A DNA stretch of 64,000 nucleotides from Monocercomonoides exilis (taxonomy: Eukaryota; Preaxostyla; Oxymonadida; Polymastigidae). Made by a program: the position numbers and the translations under genes. The stretch spans positions 1,783,501 through 1,847,500 of the forward strand of contig LSRY02000004.1 of NCBI GenBank assembly GCA_001643675.2. Reading direction: 5' to 3'. Positions 47,901 to 60,351 of this stretch are shown in pieces. The stretch's first letter is position 1. Each line of letters starts with the position of its first letter. A model generated the notes under the pieces. It worked only from the letters and a program-made list of their open reading frames with translations, was not told where the DNA came from and searched no databases.

Positions 47901-50900
47901 GCGATGGTGTTGGTTGTGTGTTCTTAAATGTTGTGTATTTGAAGATGATTCCGCGTTCATGTCAAGCTCAGAAGGTCTGTTGCGTTCTGTTTTATTTATC
48001 GATTTGGCATTCTCATTTTGAACTTGCTTCACTTTTACTTTGGAAAAGTTGTTTTGGAAATTCTCATTCTTCTTTTCGGGTTGAGGAACGGGAGTGGAGT
48101 TGAAAGAAGAGAAGAAGCAAGGTCCATTATGAAGTCGGGAGATGTTTCCAATTGTGCTGTTTGTGATGATAACAGATGGGTTTAAAGACTAAATGGAAAT
48201 AAATGGTTTTAGAATAGCAAAAACAACAAAAGATGATAATGAAAAAATGTTTAAAAAAAAATAAACAGAAGAAAGAAAGAGAAAATCCAAAAACAAAAGA
48301 AAGAAAATAAACTTTTAAGATTTATGAAAAATTAAAAATTCTTATTTTCTATTTCAATTCGTTTATGGCAAAAACATAGTCTGACAAACATTTTCGACAA
48401 TATAAATAACAGGCACATCATCCATTGTGCAGCCGTCCAACGAAAATCTGCTCAAAGTCAATAAACCTCCTTTGACTACAAACAAAGGAACAGAAAACGC
48501 ACTTATTCCGAAAGGGCCAGCTGTCTTGTCTTCGTTTATGACCAGCTTCACATCTGATAAATTGCACGATCCTTTGCCTTCCAATACAACAAGAGTTGTC
48601 TCAGCAAGCTGCGCATTTTGAGAGCTGTGAGAAATACGCATACGCTCCACTAAAAGAGACCCAGCGGCAAGCTTAAAAAGATAATTATTTACTGAAAAAT
48701 CGTTTTTGACTGGGTTTGGAGATGACAAATGCTTCGTAGAAGGATTGCTGCTATAAAAAGAGGATAAATCTTCGCTATTTGTTGGTGCAGACGAGAATGA
48801 TGCAACAGAAGTATCAACAATGATAGTCGATGGCTGCAACAAAGCGGGATGTGTTTGAATCACAACGTTCATGCTGTTAATATCCAGTTTGCAAGTATGA
48901 ATGGATTTATCTTTAATTCCAACAATAGACGGAGGAAAGTCATTTAAAGAGGCAGTGTCGTGCGATGAAGAAGAGGTAAGGGATGAATACGAAGACATAG
49001 GAAGAAGAGAAAGTGTGTAGTGAAGTGTTTTGCAAGGATGAGGCTCTGAGGACGATGCCTCAGAAAACGTGAGAAGGTTTCTGTGATTATGATTTTGTTC
49101 CATGTTTCGAACCGATGAATGAAATTGTGAGAGAATTGATGTTTTCCTTAAGTATGACAGTTGTCTCAAATTGTCTCTTATCCCTTTTCTAAGTTCAACT
49201 GAAGATTCTGTGGTGCGAAGCTCTTCGCCACAGGAATAATCATCGATTCCATTAGCAGATTCAACAACATAAGGCGAAAATCGGACTTGGAGCCAATAGT
49301 CGATCACTTTATTGGACTCGGCTCCTCCAGAAAAAGATCTGTGCAGAACATGTGAGTTTGAAGAAGAAGAAGAAGAAGAAGAAGAATTGGTTGAATACAT
49401 ACAAGAACTATCAGTTGAATCATCCGATGTGCTCTTAATCACAATGCACGATTCGAAGTAATTAGGCGAAGGAAGAACAGGAGGAGACACTTTCATCTTA
49501 TTTGCAGGGTCATAAAAAGTTACATCTGTTGCTCTCATAGAAGCGCTTGATTCAACCAGTTGGTTAAATTTCCATTGGCAAAATGAGAATATTATGGATC
49601 TCTTCCCTTCGTCTTCAGGAGAAGATATTGCATTGCGAGAAGCTGATAAGCGATTGCCAGAAGCATTTGAAGAAGATCTTAAAGAACTAAATAGATTAGC
49701 ATTTTTATGAGTTGCACGGTTCTTCGAATTTGATGATGAGCTTTTGCCAATTTGAACAGCAACGGAGCCAGACTCTTTGTCTTTGCAATGAAAATATGCT
49801 GTCTCCTTAACTTGAATTGTACTCTCACAAGAAATAATACACATCGCTCCTCCACCTCTTGCTGGTAGTTCAGGATCAGATTCAGCATCCAAAATCTGCA
49901 TCGAAGACGGACAAGAAAATAAACAAGAACAACTGCTAAATGAAGATGAAGAAATAGTCACAACCCCACCTTCATTTATTAAAAGAGCACCTCCACAAAA
50001 AAGCGATTGAGATGACGAGCATATATTCGATGGATGTTTTTGTGCTGATAATGCTGAGGGAACAACAGAGCAATCAACAAAAACGCAGTTTCTGATGGAT
50101 ATGTTTTGCACAGAATCCAAATGAATTGCTCCTCCACCGCATCTTTGTGGATTTTGCGCATTGAAATGATTGGAAAGTGAATGAGCTGATAAGAAATGGT
50201 CTGAAGCACTATTAGAGTTGATTTTTTCTTCAGAAATCTCGAGTTTATTCGAATATTTCTTTGAGTTCAATATTTTATCTCTTGAAAATGTATTGGAGCG
50301 AGTCAATATCCTGCAACCTATCCAAACACATCCATCAGCCGTAAACCGTTCAGCTCCTTCGACAAACACAGCTCCGCCTCCACAAGATTCATTTCCATCT
50401 CCGTCACCCAAGCAGAAGCACTCCTCAAAGAGGCATCCGGATAACGAAACTGTGCAAGTGCTATTTCCAGAAACATATAATGCTCCACCTTTTGTTATTG
50501 CATTTTCTGAACCATCAAGCACAATTGCATCTTGATCAGTGTATTTTGAAATTCTTGTGCTCTCTCCGCAATGAAAAAATACATCATCCGTGAAATAAAC
50601 GCTGCTGCTTTTTGTTTGTCGCTCCCAGAAAAGTTCTTTACGACTGCATCTGATGAAGCTATTGTTGAAAGAGTTGAATGATCCTTCGCAAGTCAGCCCT
50701 GCAACAATTCCAGAAGTAAATACATCTTCAGCAAAAGAAAAGGTTGATGATAATAAACACGTATTTTGATGCTCTTGATCCTCACTTGCAATATGTCTTT
50801 GATGCGACTCCATTTCGCGCCTTTGGGAAATATTATAAAAAGCACAATCACTTATCTTAAGAGGTTCAATAGATCCAAATCCAATAAATGGATGGTTATC

Positions 50901-51422
50901 ATAAATAAGTAAATTGCGAAAAGAAGAAGTTGAAACGCAAAAGCTTGAACTCTTAAAGTTCCCAATAGAATTGGAAAGCTTTGAAGTTGTATGCAAACAA
51001 AAATCAGAAACATTAAAAATACTTAGCGAACTAAAAAGTGTATCAAAAACAGGAAAGTGTGATTGAGACTGTACAATATAACAAGAATCAAATGAAAAAG
51101 AAGATAAGAAAGTAATAGTCGCAAAGAAAAATGAACTCTTATGAAAAAAGATTAATGAATTGCCATGAAAAGAAGAATTACTCAAGTAAATCATTGAATT
51201 TGACTTAAAACAACACTGTTGATAAATAGAAGAGGTATGAGAAACTAAATTTTCTTTGGATAAAGATGCAAGAAACATTGTTGGAAAAACGTTAATACCA
51301 ATAATAGAATCCGTTGTGCAAGTATCATTCCGGTTGTTAACATAAGACAATCCATTGCTCATTTCTGCATGCAAAAATTGAGAAGCACACAGAAATATGA
51401 AGCGCAGTATTAACAAAAACAT
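44952..51422 (-). CDS. Single-pass beta-helix (pectin-lyase-fold) surface protein, two exons, 2089 residues
   Basis: Exons 51422-48390 and 48188-44952 join in phase 0 across a 201-nt intron (GTTTGTC...CATTTAG). The N-terminus (MFLLILRFIFLCASQFLHA) is a signal peptide. The ectodomain consists of short rungs ending in Cys/Gly turns, for example CGGGAVFVEGAERFTADGC, CGGGAIHLDSVQNISIRNC and FCGGALLINEGGVVTISSSS. This is the style of parallel beta-helices and polymorphic outer-membrane repeats. A signature ANGIDDYSCGEE...HPCKTL occurs near the middle of exon 1, and a second, NGIDSISCGTEQVPCKTVEE, lies in exon 2. Near the C-terminus one membrane helix (LPTILIIAGSCIGSILIVVV) is followed by a basic tail of about 40 residues (KCKKRKRHPNLKKEPD). 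There is no kinase domain. Likely a cell-surface adhesin or glycan-binding protein; enzymatic activity is not supported. Confidence 0.85.
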
Positions 51423-51607
51423 GTTTCATTTGTTCTATTATGGTAAATATGGAACAAGACAATCACATACATGTTCCTTGTTAATATGAAACACTTGTTT
51501 GAAGTTGATTTTAAGATTTCTGAAAACATTTGAAGTTCACACAAATTTAATTATAATTATTGCGGTTTAGTAGATCAACAGCTTTTGTTAAAGATTAGCG
51601 GTTATAG
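51423..51607. promoter_or_regulatory. Divergent promoter region
   Basis: 185 bases separate the start codons of the beta-helix surface protein (minus) and the transporter (plus), so both promoters must be compressed here. AT-rich; no consensus element identified. Confidence 0.35.
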
Positions 51608-52879
51608 ATGGGTAAAGCACGGACTTCATCAAAACCGAATGATAAATCGAAGAAAAAAGAGGCATCCGTCTTTTCAGGAACAGCTAATCTGACAAATACA
51701 ATTATTGGTGCTGGAATTCTTGGACTTCCATTTGCCTTTGCTAAGTCTGGATTAGTACCGGCTATACTGATATTCCTGGTGATGCTGTGCTTGTCGTATT
51801 TCTCATTCTATTTTTTAATGTATTCTGCAGACGCAACTTGCTTGTACACTCTTGGAAGCGTTTGCAGATTTATAGATTATTAAATCCTTGATATATGAAT
51901 ATTGCTTAATCTTTTCTGTTTTCGAATTATTAATTTTAGATTGGAGGAAGATTATTTGGACCTATTGGCATATTTTTTGTTGGTGCATGTACATTTCTTC
52001 AGTGTTTTGGCTTCCTGTGGGCTTATGTTGTACTTGTAGGTGATTTTTGTCTTTCACTACTGCGTGCAGCTGGAGTACCAGATGGAAGCGTGGTTTTACA
52101 ACGTTGGTTTATTACAGTGCTTCTTGGATTTTTCTTCTTTCAGCCTTTGTCATGGTTTCGTCGAGTTGATTCATTAAAAACTGTTAGCTCGTTGGCGATC
52201 GTTGCTATCATTTATGCAATAATTGTTGTATTTATAAGATTTGTTGCACCAATGGAAGGAATGGATTCTCATGGCCCCGCAGAGGCGGTTCATCCTTCTT
52301 TGACAATTATTCAATGTTTTTCAACTTTGTGCTTTGCATTTGGATGCCAGCAAAACATTCCCATCATTCAAGGAGAACTGGGTCACAAAAGCATGGCATC
52401 CATGAAAAAAGTTGCATTGTCAACGTTAAGCATTGTCGGGATTTTATACCTCTTGTCATCGCTCTTTGGATACATACAATTCACTGATCTATTTTTCAGT
52501 GCAGAATCTGCAGGAAACATCCTTACAATGTATAAAGATACTGATGTTGTTGTGCTAATCGCGAGAATTGGCTTTATAGCTGCTTTGATCTGCTCTTATC
52601 CTGTGATGTTTATTCCGACTCGTGCAGAATTGCTGGGGATAATAAGGTGCATTGTCGATATGGCCACATTGAAGGATAAAGCTGAGCTAAAAAGGAGATA
52701 CAGCGGTGGAAGAGGACCCCCACCGCTGATTCCGAGAGAATGGAAAAATGTGCTTATTTGCGGGAAGATCACTAAGCATCACTTGACAACTGGAATCATT
52801 GGGTCTCTTATCACTCTTTTGATTTGCACTCTTTCCATCTTCTTATACAAGGTTTGAATAATTGAATGTTTCTATCAAG

Positions 52880-52916
<37 letters not shown>

Positions 52917-52921
52917 AAGAG

Positions 52922-52984
<63 letters not shown>

Positions 52985-55143
52985 AAAAGAAAAAATCATT
53001 TTTTGAATAAAATTCCTTTTAATGTCCATTTGTGTTTCCGTAATTATTATTCACTATTTGTTTAATATTTTATTTAAATCCATTATTACTTACTATTAAT
53101 TATTTACTGTTCCTTATTCCAATGAACAGGTGTCTTTTGTGTTTGATATCGTAGGATCAACAGCAGGAACCTGTGTGACGTTTGTTGTCCCGTGCATGTT
53201 TTTCATTCGAATAGCGACTCAGCCGTGGCGGTTTGTGAATGAGAAGAGGCTCCAGGCGATAGAAGGGTATCCCGATGACCTTGAAAAAGACGAAAAGGAA
53301 GTGTTGGGCAAAGACGAAGTCGGAGTCAACATGAAAGCCGGTGAAGGCAAAGTGATGTTGGGAGATGAAGAAGATGAAAGCGACAAGACTGATGATGATG
53401 ACGACAAAAGCTCGGATGATTCAGAAGACAGCGACGACGAGAGCGAGATTGATCAGGAGATCATTGCGAGCAGCCGAACAAGGAGGAATCCGAAGGAGAA
53501 AGAGATGGAGCCAACTGTTGAGGAAGGGATAAGCAGCGAGGCGTCGAAGTCGCTGTCGCATTTGAGCTCTGCTCTTTCGAGGCAGTCAGCAGGCAAGCTC
53601 TCTGGTGTTGAGTCCAATTCCAACATGGGCAAAGCTAATGATGCGAGCTTGAAGTATGACACTGCCGATGACTCGGATGATTTTGACTCAGACGAAGATG
53701 ACGACGAACCAGCTCCTACGTCATTCATTACTTCAACAGCGTCTTCGTCGTCTTCCTCTTCCCCCGCCTCGTCCTTGTCTGCATCTGCACACCAATCCTC
53801 CGCACGCAATCTTACAATCCCGCAGCGCTCGCCTTCTTTCTATGCAGATCAGCCGTTTGAGAGCACGCCATCGGTGACGGCAACTGAGATCAAGTTTGTT
53901 CCCTCCCAAAATGCCATTGCTCCGCCCAGGCCGTCCGACATCGCTGTTTCCTCTGCCTCTCAGCCAGCAGCCATTGCCTCTTCTCCTTCGAGTGTATTCG
54001 CCTCATCCACACACCCCACACCGACTAATCCGGGAATGATGAGCTCGCCTTCTGTCAACTTCGGCAACGCTCAGCATCCAGGGATTCGCCAGACACCGTC
54101 CACGTCTTTCTTCCAACCGTCTTCTGCAGTCCCTCCAACATCAACTGATTCGTTAAAGAATTTATCCTCATCATCTTCTTCTTCTTCTTCTTCGTCTTCT
54201 TCTTCATCTACTGCATCGCTGTCAGCAGCACCTGCCAGCTCAAACCAGTCTGCACTGCACTCTGCCTCGCGGCAGAAGCTGTCTCTTCCACAGCATCCGT
54301 CAATGTCTTCTCGTTTGGGCTTCACTCCTTCTCGTGCTGCTTTGACTTCCACACAGTCCATCCACTCAGCAATGGACGGGCTGGCCAGAAAACCTTCATT
54401 CTTGACTGCTGGCTACGGTGTTATGCAAAGCGTTCCTGTGGCAAGCGGTTTGTTTTGATTCTGATAATTAAAAGAAAGAGCTTTTTTTTTCCTTTTTCTG
54501 TGTAATGGTATTTACTGTGGTTGTTTTTTTTTTTATAAGAATTCGTTGAAATTTTTCTTTTTCAATTTTTGATGTTTCATTTTTAATAATTTTATTTATT
54601 TTTTTTGAAAATGTGTGTTGATTTACGTTTCATATTTCATAAATTGAATTCTAATTAGAATGGCAAGGAGAGGTGAATGAAGTGATACCCTCAGACATTC
54701 CACCCGAAGTTGAAGACAAAACAAAGAGTGGTATAAGCGAAGCAGATGCCAAAGTTGTGAAGAGGAAAAAAAGCGAGGCTGATGGAGCAGAATATCTCAG
54801 CGCAGATTCAAAGAGAAAGCGGAAGAGTTCTCGCTTGTCAAATGTAGATTTGGCTGCGGCTGTGAAAGACGGAGATGAAGAAGATCAGGAAGCGAAAGGT
54901 GCTTCTGTGAAGAACCCTGCTGCAGATATGAAGGATCAGTTGCTGAGCAAAGTATTTATTGATCCAGAAGTCGTTGAGATGCACAAAAAGAGATTGCAAG
55001 AATTGCTGACTCCGCGGGAACATACCTCAAAGCCTGTGTGTTTTGCATGGGTTCTGCTTGTTCTTGGAATTGTGTTTGGTTTGATGTCCCTTGCAATGGC
55101 GATTATTTTTGACACAGATCTACATTCAGATATTGGACTATAA
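51608..55143 (+). CDS. SLC38/AAAP-type amino-acid transporter, four exons, 988 residues
   Basis: Exons 51608-51859, 51940-52851, 53130-54447 and 54659-55143 keep the frame; all three introns begin GTTTG and end AG. The N-terminus carries the family signature FSGTANLTNTIIGAGILGLP followed by FAFAKSGLVPAILIFLVMLC; IGGRLFGPIG follows the first intron join. About ten membrane helices span exons 1, 2 and the start of exon 3 (SFVFDIVGSTAGTCVTFVV). A cytosolic insert of more than 500 residues (exon 3 and most of exon 4), rich in Asp/Glu then Ser/Pro/Ala, precedes a last membrane helix (CFAWVLLVLGIVFGLMSLAM) in exon 4. SLC38 proteins have 11 helices and export or import neutral amino acids with Na+ or H+; the substrate here cannot be told. 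If exon 4 were a separate gene, it would lack a start codon. Confidence 0.88.
52880..52996. repeat. Poly-A plus (GAAA)n microsatellite inside an intron
   Basis: A run of about 35 A is followed by roughly 18 copies of GAAA. It lies in the second intron of the SLC38-type transporter and accounts for that intron's length (278 nt). Probably unstable in length and prone to assembly error. Confidence 0.95.
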
Positions 55144-55914
55144 ATATATATATGTACAATTATAAAAAAAATTTTTTATAATAATTTTAATTTTCTATTA
55201 TACATTCAGAAAATATCTTAATTTCATTCTTGTCTTGATGATAAAGCATGGATTGAAAAGATGTCGCAAATTTTAAAGTTTCAATTGTAAGTTAATGAGT
55301 TGATCTTTTTTGAAAATGTTTATGTGGATTGTTTGTTAAAAAGTTATGTATAACTTTTCCATATCATAACCCGCAAATTTTTTGTTTTTAATGATTTCAG
55401 ATGAACATTTAAAATATGGGATGAAATTTTTGGTCTTATGAAAAAACTAAGATTTATTCCAAACTTTTTCAGCAATCATATCATATAAATCAACCGTAAC
55501 AATGCAAAAATTTTACAGAAAATACTCAAAATTGAGAAAAACATTTAAAAGTTCAGAATTGAACAAATTCCTGAATCAATAATTATCATCCCACATCTTG
55601 AATAATCAACGTGCTGGAAAAAATGTAATTTCAAAAATAATTACACAGTCATTTTCAACAAAAAAAAGATAAAAACAGAATATTTTTTTTTCAAAGATTA
55701 TGTTTTGCAAAATTAATTGAATAACAAGGAGAAAAATGAGCAAAATTTAAATTAGTGAGATTATCTTGTTTTTTAAACCTTGTATCAAAAATAAGCTTCC
55801 TCATTTGTAAATTTAATGCTTCATTGAAATGTATTTTTAGTTAACATTTCATAATCAAAGTTTTTCTTTCAATAAAAGAAGACCATAATATCATACCATA
55901 ATTATAAAGTGAAA
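55144..55914. other. AT-rich intergenic region
   Basis: Between the transporter and the next lineage-family gene. No gene, RNA or repeat recognised. Confidence 0.5.
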
Positions 55915-57543
55915 ATGATTAGACCTTTCAAAAGTTCTTTGAGGCCCGACTTTTCTCAGATAAAACGCGATAAAGATGAAACAATGAAAAGGCCACATAC
56001 AGCCAATTCTGTGGACAGCGGATCAAGTATGGATTCTTTTTTTAAAAGTCCTTAAAAATATTAATATTTCAAAACTCAAATTATTGTTGGGGTACAAGTC
56101 ACATTAGAAACTGTACAGAATTTACCAACAAGGATTTTATTTGGAGATTCATTTTATAAGCAATTGCTCCAACTTGAATATCAGTTTAATGTTAATAGAT
56201 GTTATAACAAATCAGACAGAGACATTTTGCGTGTATTCTCATTGTTTAATGTTCGTAAAGCATTAACGCGCAATTATCTCGGAGAAATAAAATATACATG
56301 GGACAGAAACTTATTTCAAAAACAATTGATGGATGCTGCAGTTATTCCTCACAGATTCATGGATCCAGAGCTAATTGAACTTGTGACAGTGGGATTTTGC
56401 TGTTCTTATGACAGCGGATTATATGAAGGAAAAAGCACAACGATGTTTGGAAAATTGTTTTGTCGAGCACTGTTGCTTAAGACTAGCGAACACAACTGGA
56501 AAATTCGTATGAGTTTAGCATCTCTTGGGCTTATGTTCTCATCAACGTTTAGATGTTTGCTGTGCAGCATTTTGCTTTTTTTTTCTTCTTCTTTTCAAAT
56601 TTTATTTTTAAGAGGACAATTGAATGTGATATGTGTATGTTAGAATGTGAAATACACATTTGCTATTTCTATTTTCTGTTTTTGGTTTATTATTTATTTA
56701 TTTATTTATTGTTTATATTTTATTTTATTTTATTTTTTTCAATTTCTTTGATATTGAATAGGGTTTAAAAGCTCAAGATTCACTCTCAAAGAAACCTTTG
56801 CTTTGGCACTTGAAAGACATAAAAGAAAAGAAATTCGACTTCCAGGGCTTACACTTATTTGCATTCTTTATTTGAGTATAAAGCCCATTTATTTAGAATT
56901 TCCAACACCAGATTACAAGATTGCAAAGGAAATAAAGTTGGACCAACATTGGCTATACGAAGAGGCGCTTGTGCGCTCAATGGAAGATTTAAATGAGGCC
57001 AAAGAAAAAGTTCCCAACAATTTTCTGCATATAGATCTTTGCAGATTTGCTGTGAAAAGTGTCTTTTTGTGCCTTTTAAAATATGACCTCACATTTTCTG
57101 ATGGAATGGCTTCCTATTCTGATCGATTCAATCATCTTTTGCTTCAAGCAATAAAGGAAAATATTGTTTGCTTGAAAGAACTTGATCTAGGCCTTGATTT
57201 TGAAGGTGTTGGTGAAGGGTTCGAGAGCATCATCGCTCCTTTGCTACAAAGAAGCAGATATTTTCACATTATTTCGTTTGGTAAAGAAGGAATCAAATGC
57301 ATCGCGAACTATCTTAGAAAATTGTCTACATTGAATTCATATAAAGCAAATCAACAAATGAGGTCAATTGCTTATCATTTGAAAGATATGACTTTCGACC
57401 CTTCAAGATCCATAAAAGACTGCGCAATATTATATAAAAAATATATGGAGGAGGAAGGTTTTGCTGATGCCTATGTAGCAATTGGTAGTCAGTCATTTTT
57501 CTGGAATTGTTTTGACAGAAATTTGTATACAACGCTGCTATAG
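55915..57543 (+). CDS. Lineage-family hypothetical protein, three exons, 449 residues
   Basis: Inferred exons 55915-56026, 56099-56554 and 56762-57543 keep frame; the first intron begins GTATGG, the second GTTTGC. The stop is TAG. The start region is MIRPFKSSLRPDFSQIKRD. Characteristic blocks are LLQLEYQFNVNRCYNKSDRD, FSLFNVRKAL, DPELIELVTVGF, MSLASLGLMFS, RKEIRLPGLTLICILYLSIK, DQHWLYEEAL and NNFLHIDLCRFAVKSV, with the C-terminus NLYTTLL. I recall this as another multicopy family of Monocercomonoides with no assigned function. The protein is largely helical and soluble with no signal peptide. The first intron's 3' site (TACAAG) lacks a pyrimidine tract and is the weakest part of the model. 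Confidence 0.7.
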
Positions 57544-58036
57544 AGAAGGATGTGAATGATTATAATATGCAATGATTGTAATATTGATTTTTGAATGTAA
57601 TCTGTTTGTGATTTTTACGGTTGTAATATTTCTTTAGCATGAGTTTTTCATGCTTGTTTGTGGATTTGATGAAATAATTTCAAAAGTTTTCGTTTCTGTT
57701 ATTTTATGTGAATTGATAAAGATTGAAATTCACCACTCAATTTATGTACTTTTTTTTTTATCTGTGCGAACTTTTTGAAAAAAAGTGAGATTATCTTAAA
57801 AGATAATGCCAATTATATTTCAAAGAGAAATAAGATGCTATTTTTTCAGATTTTCTACACACATTAATGGGAAGCCATTATCGTGGTTTTCTAAACTTTA
57901 TTCCACCCTTCATTTTTTTATCTAATTCTTTAATTAATCGTTTTTCAATTATTTCGTTAAAAAAACACTCCAATTATAATTATTTGAAAGCATGAAAAGT
58001 TTGGAATAAATATTTGAATTTTTCTTTTTAGCAGCA
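57544..58036. other. Intergenic region
   Basis: AT-rich 3' flank of the lineage-family gene up to the foldback element. Nothing else seen. Confidence 0.5.
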
Positions 58037-59004
58037 TAGGGTCAATTATTAATCGGTGCCCAAAAAATTAATCGGGACCTAAATTTTCTGGCTCTCAAGA
58101 GCAGTTTTAGAAAAAAATAAATAATAGAAAATTATTAATATGTTATTATTTACTATTTCTGAAAATATTTTTTCATATTTTAATTTTTGTGAAAAGATCT
58201 GGTGTTTTTTGTTTTATTTTTAAGATCAAAGACTTGCTCGTATTTTCACCAGTTTTTTGTTTTGAGATTTTTAAGTATTGTTATTGTTATTGAACATAAC
58301 TTCTTTATGTTTTTGGTTATTTTTCATTGTTTAACACTTCGTTTTTTATTATTTTTTCCATTTCACTAAATTTCAACAAATTAAAGAAAACATATAAATA
58401 AATAAGTTTTTACGTTAATTCAAAAGGGAAAATATTTAAATTATCAACAAAAAAGGCATTCAAAAAAATAAATATCTTGAAGTTTTTATAATTGTGATTA
58501 TTATTCAAAACAACTTGTTTTTGTGTATTTTTGTGTTTTAAACTTCAAATCATATTTTTTCATTTCAAAATTTAGATGATACACATACCAATCAGTTTCA
58601 TAACCATTCTTCAATGAACAAAAACATGGTAACTCTAATTTCACAATTTATTTTTTATTTTTTCGAAATTTAGTGAAATGGAAAATATAATAAAAAAACG
58701 AAGTGTTAAACAATGAAAAATAACCAAGATTATAAAGAAGTTATGTGCAATAACAATATCAATACTCAGAACACTCAAAACAAAAAGCTCGTTGAAATAT
58801 GAGCTAGTCTTTGATCTAAAAAATAAAACAAAAAACGCCAGATCTTTTCACAAAAATAAAAAATTTTAAAAAATATTTTCAGGAATAGCTTTTTATAATA
58901 TATTGAAAATTTTCTATTATTTATTTTTTTCGAAAAGTGCTCTGGAGAGCCAGAAAATGTAGGTCCCGATTAATTTTTTGGGCACCGATAAATAATTGAC
59001 CCTA
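58037..59004. mobile_element. Foldback MITE-like element flanked by TA
   Basis: The outer 60 bases of each end are inverted repeats with only about two differences: TAGGGTCAATTATTAATCGG at the left, and its reverse complement ending AATAATTGACCCTA at the right. Complementarity continues inward for roughly 340 bases per arm, for example TTTCACTAAATTT at about 58365 against AAATTTAGTGAAA at about 58670. This leaves a central loop of about 290 bases. Both ends abut TA, the target duplication of Tc1/mariner-type transposition. No coding capacity. The near-perfect outer ends suggest relatively recent activity, presumably mobilised in trans by a mariner-type enzyme not present in this window. Confidence 0.85.
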
Positions 59005-59180
59005 CATACTATTTTTGGTCTTTCTTTAGCTAAAATGACAAACAATGCGATTTGTTCCTTTTTTTTCAACTTTCTGATCATTATAATTAAATCATAATTA
59101 TTAATAATAATTTATGAATATTTATTGCATTATAAAAATACTCAAAAAAAATACTCATTTTCTTTTCTTTCAATTTTCAA

Positions 59181-59296
59181 CAGTTCAGTTACAAAAGAAG
59201 ATAGAAATTTTGATAAAGCATTTGGAGATATCAAAACAACTTAGCAAAGAAGTGGATGAAATGATTTCTTACGATGTGGCTTTTGATTTTTTCTGA
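59181..59296 (+). other. Short coding-like remnant
   Basis: After a TTTTCAACAG splice-like sequence, 38 codons read as an amphipathic helix (LQKKIEILIKHLEISKQLSK, then VDEMISYDVAFDFF) before TGA. Downstream to about 59600 the sequence is purine-rich and also coding-like but without an open frame. Probably the remnant of a decayed gene; not recognised. Confidence 0.25.
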
Positions 59297-60246
59297 AATA
59301 ATGGAAATGAAAAGGAAAAAAAAAGATTGTGCTTTCAAAAATGAGATGAATGACGTGTCAATTGGAAATTGAAAAAATGGATGAAATGATAGAAAAGAAG
59401 AAAGATAATTCGAATTCTTAAATGTCATCACATTTGTGTTTTTGATGAATCTTCTGAAGAAAGAGAACGCATATATTTTGAAAATTTTCAATTAGCTTTC
59501 TGTTTTTAAGAGCCTTGACAAATAGAAGATGAAGTGCTTGAACAAATAGAATTGTATATGTTCAATGGATCAAAAAGAAGATGGATATGAAAAAAGCATA
59601 GATAATTTTCGCTATTTCAATCATTGCAAACACAGTTGTGATTTTGTTTTACTATGTATTAGTGAGTTTGTTTTTCCATTAGCTCCTTGAACATATTGGC
59701 CAAAATTTCTGGATATGAAACAATTCAAGTGATGCTTAATGAATTCGAAAATTTTCACAAGGTTATAGACTGATATAAAAGTTTTGATCTTCATTTCAAT
59801 TCACTCCAATTTCGAAATGATGCACAATTGAGATTCACTTTACAAAAAGTTTCACAAAAGAACAGAATATTTATTCAAATTGATGAAGCAGTTATTTTCC
59901 TCATATTGATAGTGTAGAACTTCTGTTGAATAGCTTTTTAATGTTTCTTGTCAATTTCGAACGTTTCTGGAACGTAAATATAGCCAAGCATATATTCAAC
60001 TCAATTTCCAAATGTTCATAAAACGATTCATCTCTTGTGCATGCTCTGAAGAACAATACAGATCAATCACATCTGACGAAACAAGGAAGGATGATGATGA
60101 TGGAGAAGAAAGAAGGAAGAAGAAAAAGTAGTTACATTCACGTTTGTTGAAGGAGAAGATATGAAACTGGATGACAGAAAGAGATAGATTCAACGTGTCG
60201 ACGATACTGCAAGAAAATGAATAAACAAGAGAGTAGAATAAATGGC

Positions 60247-60351
<105 letters not shown>

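Noticed and set aside
52811-53065. Phe/Leu/Ser and Lys/Glu frames over the transporter intron
   Set aside because: Created by poly-A and GAAA repeats within an intron.
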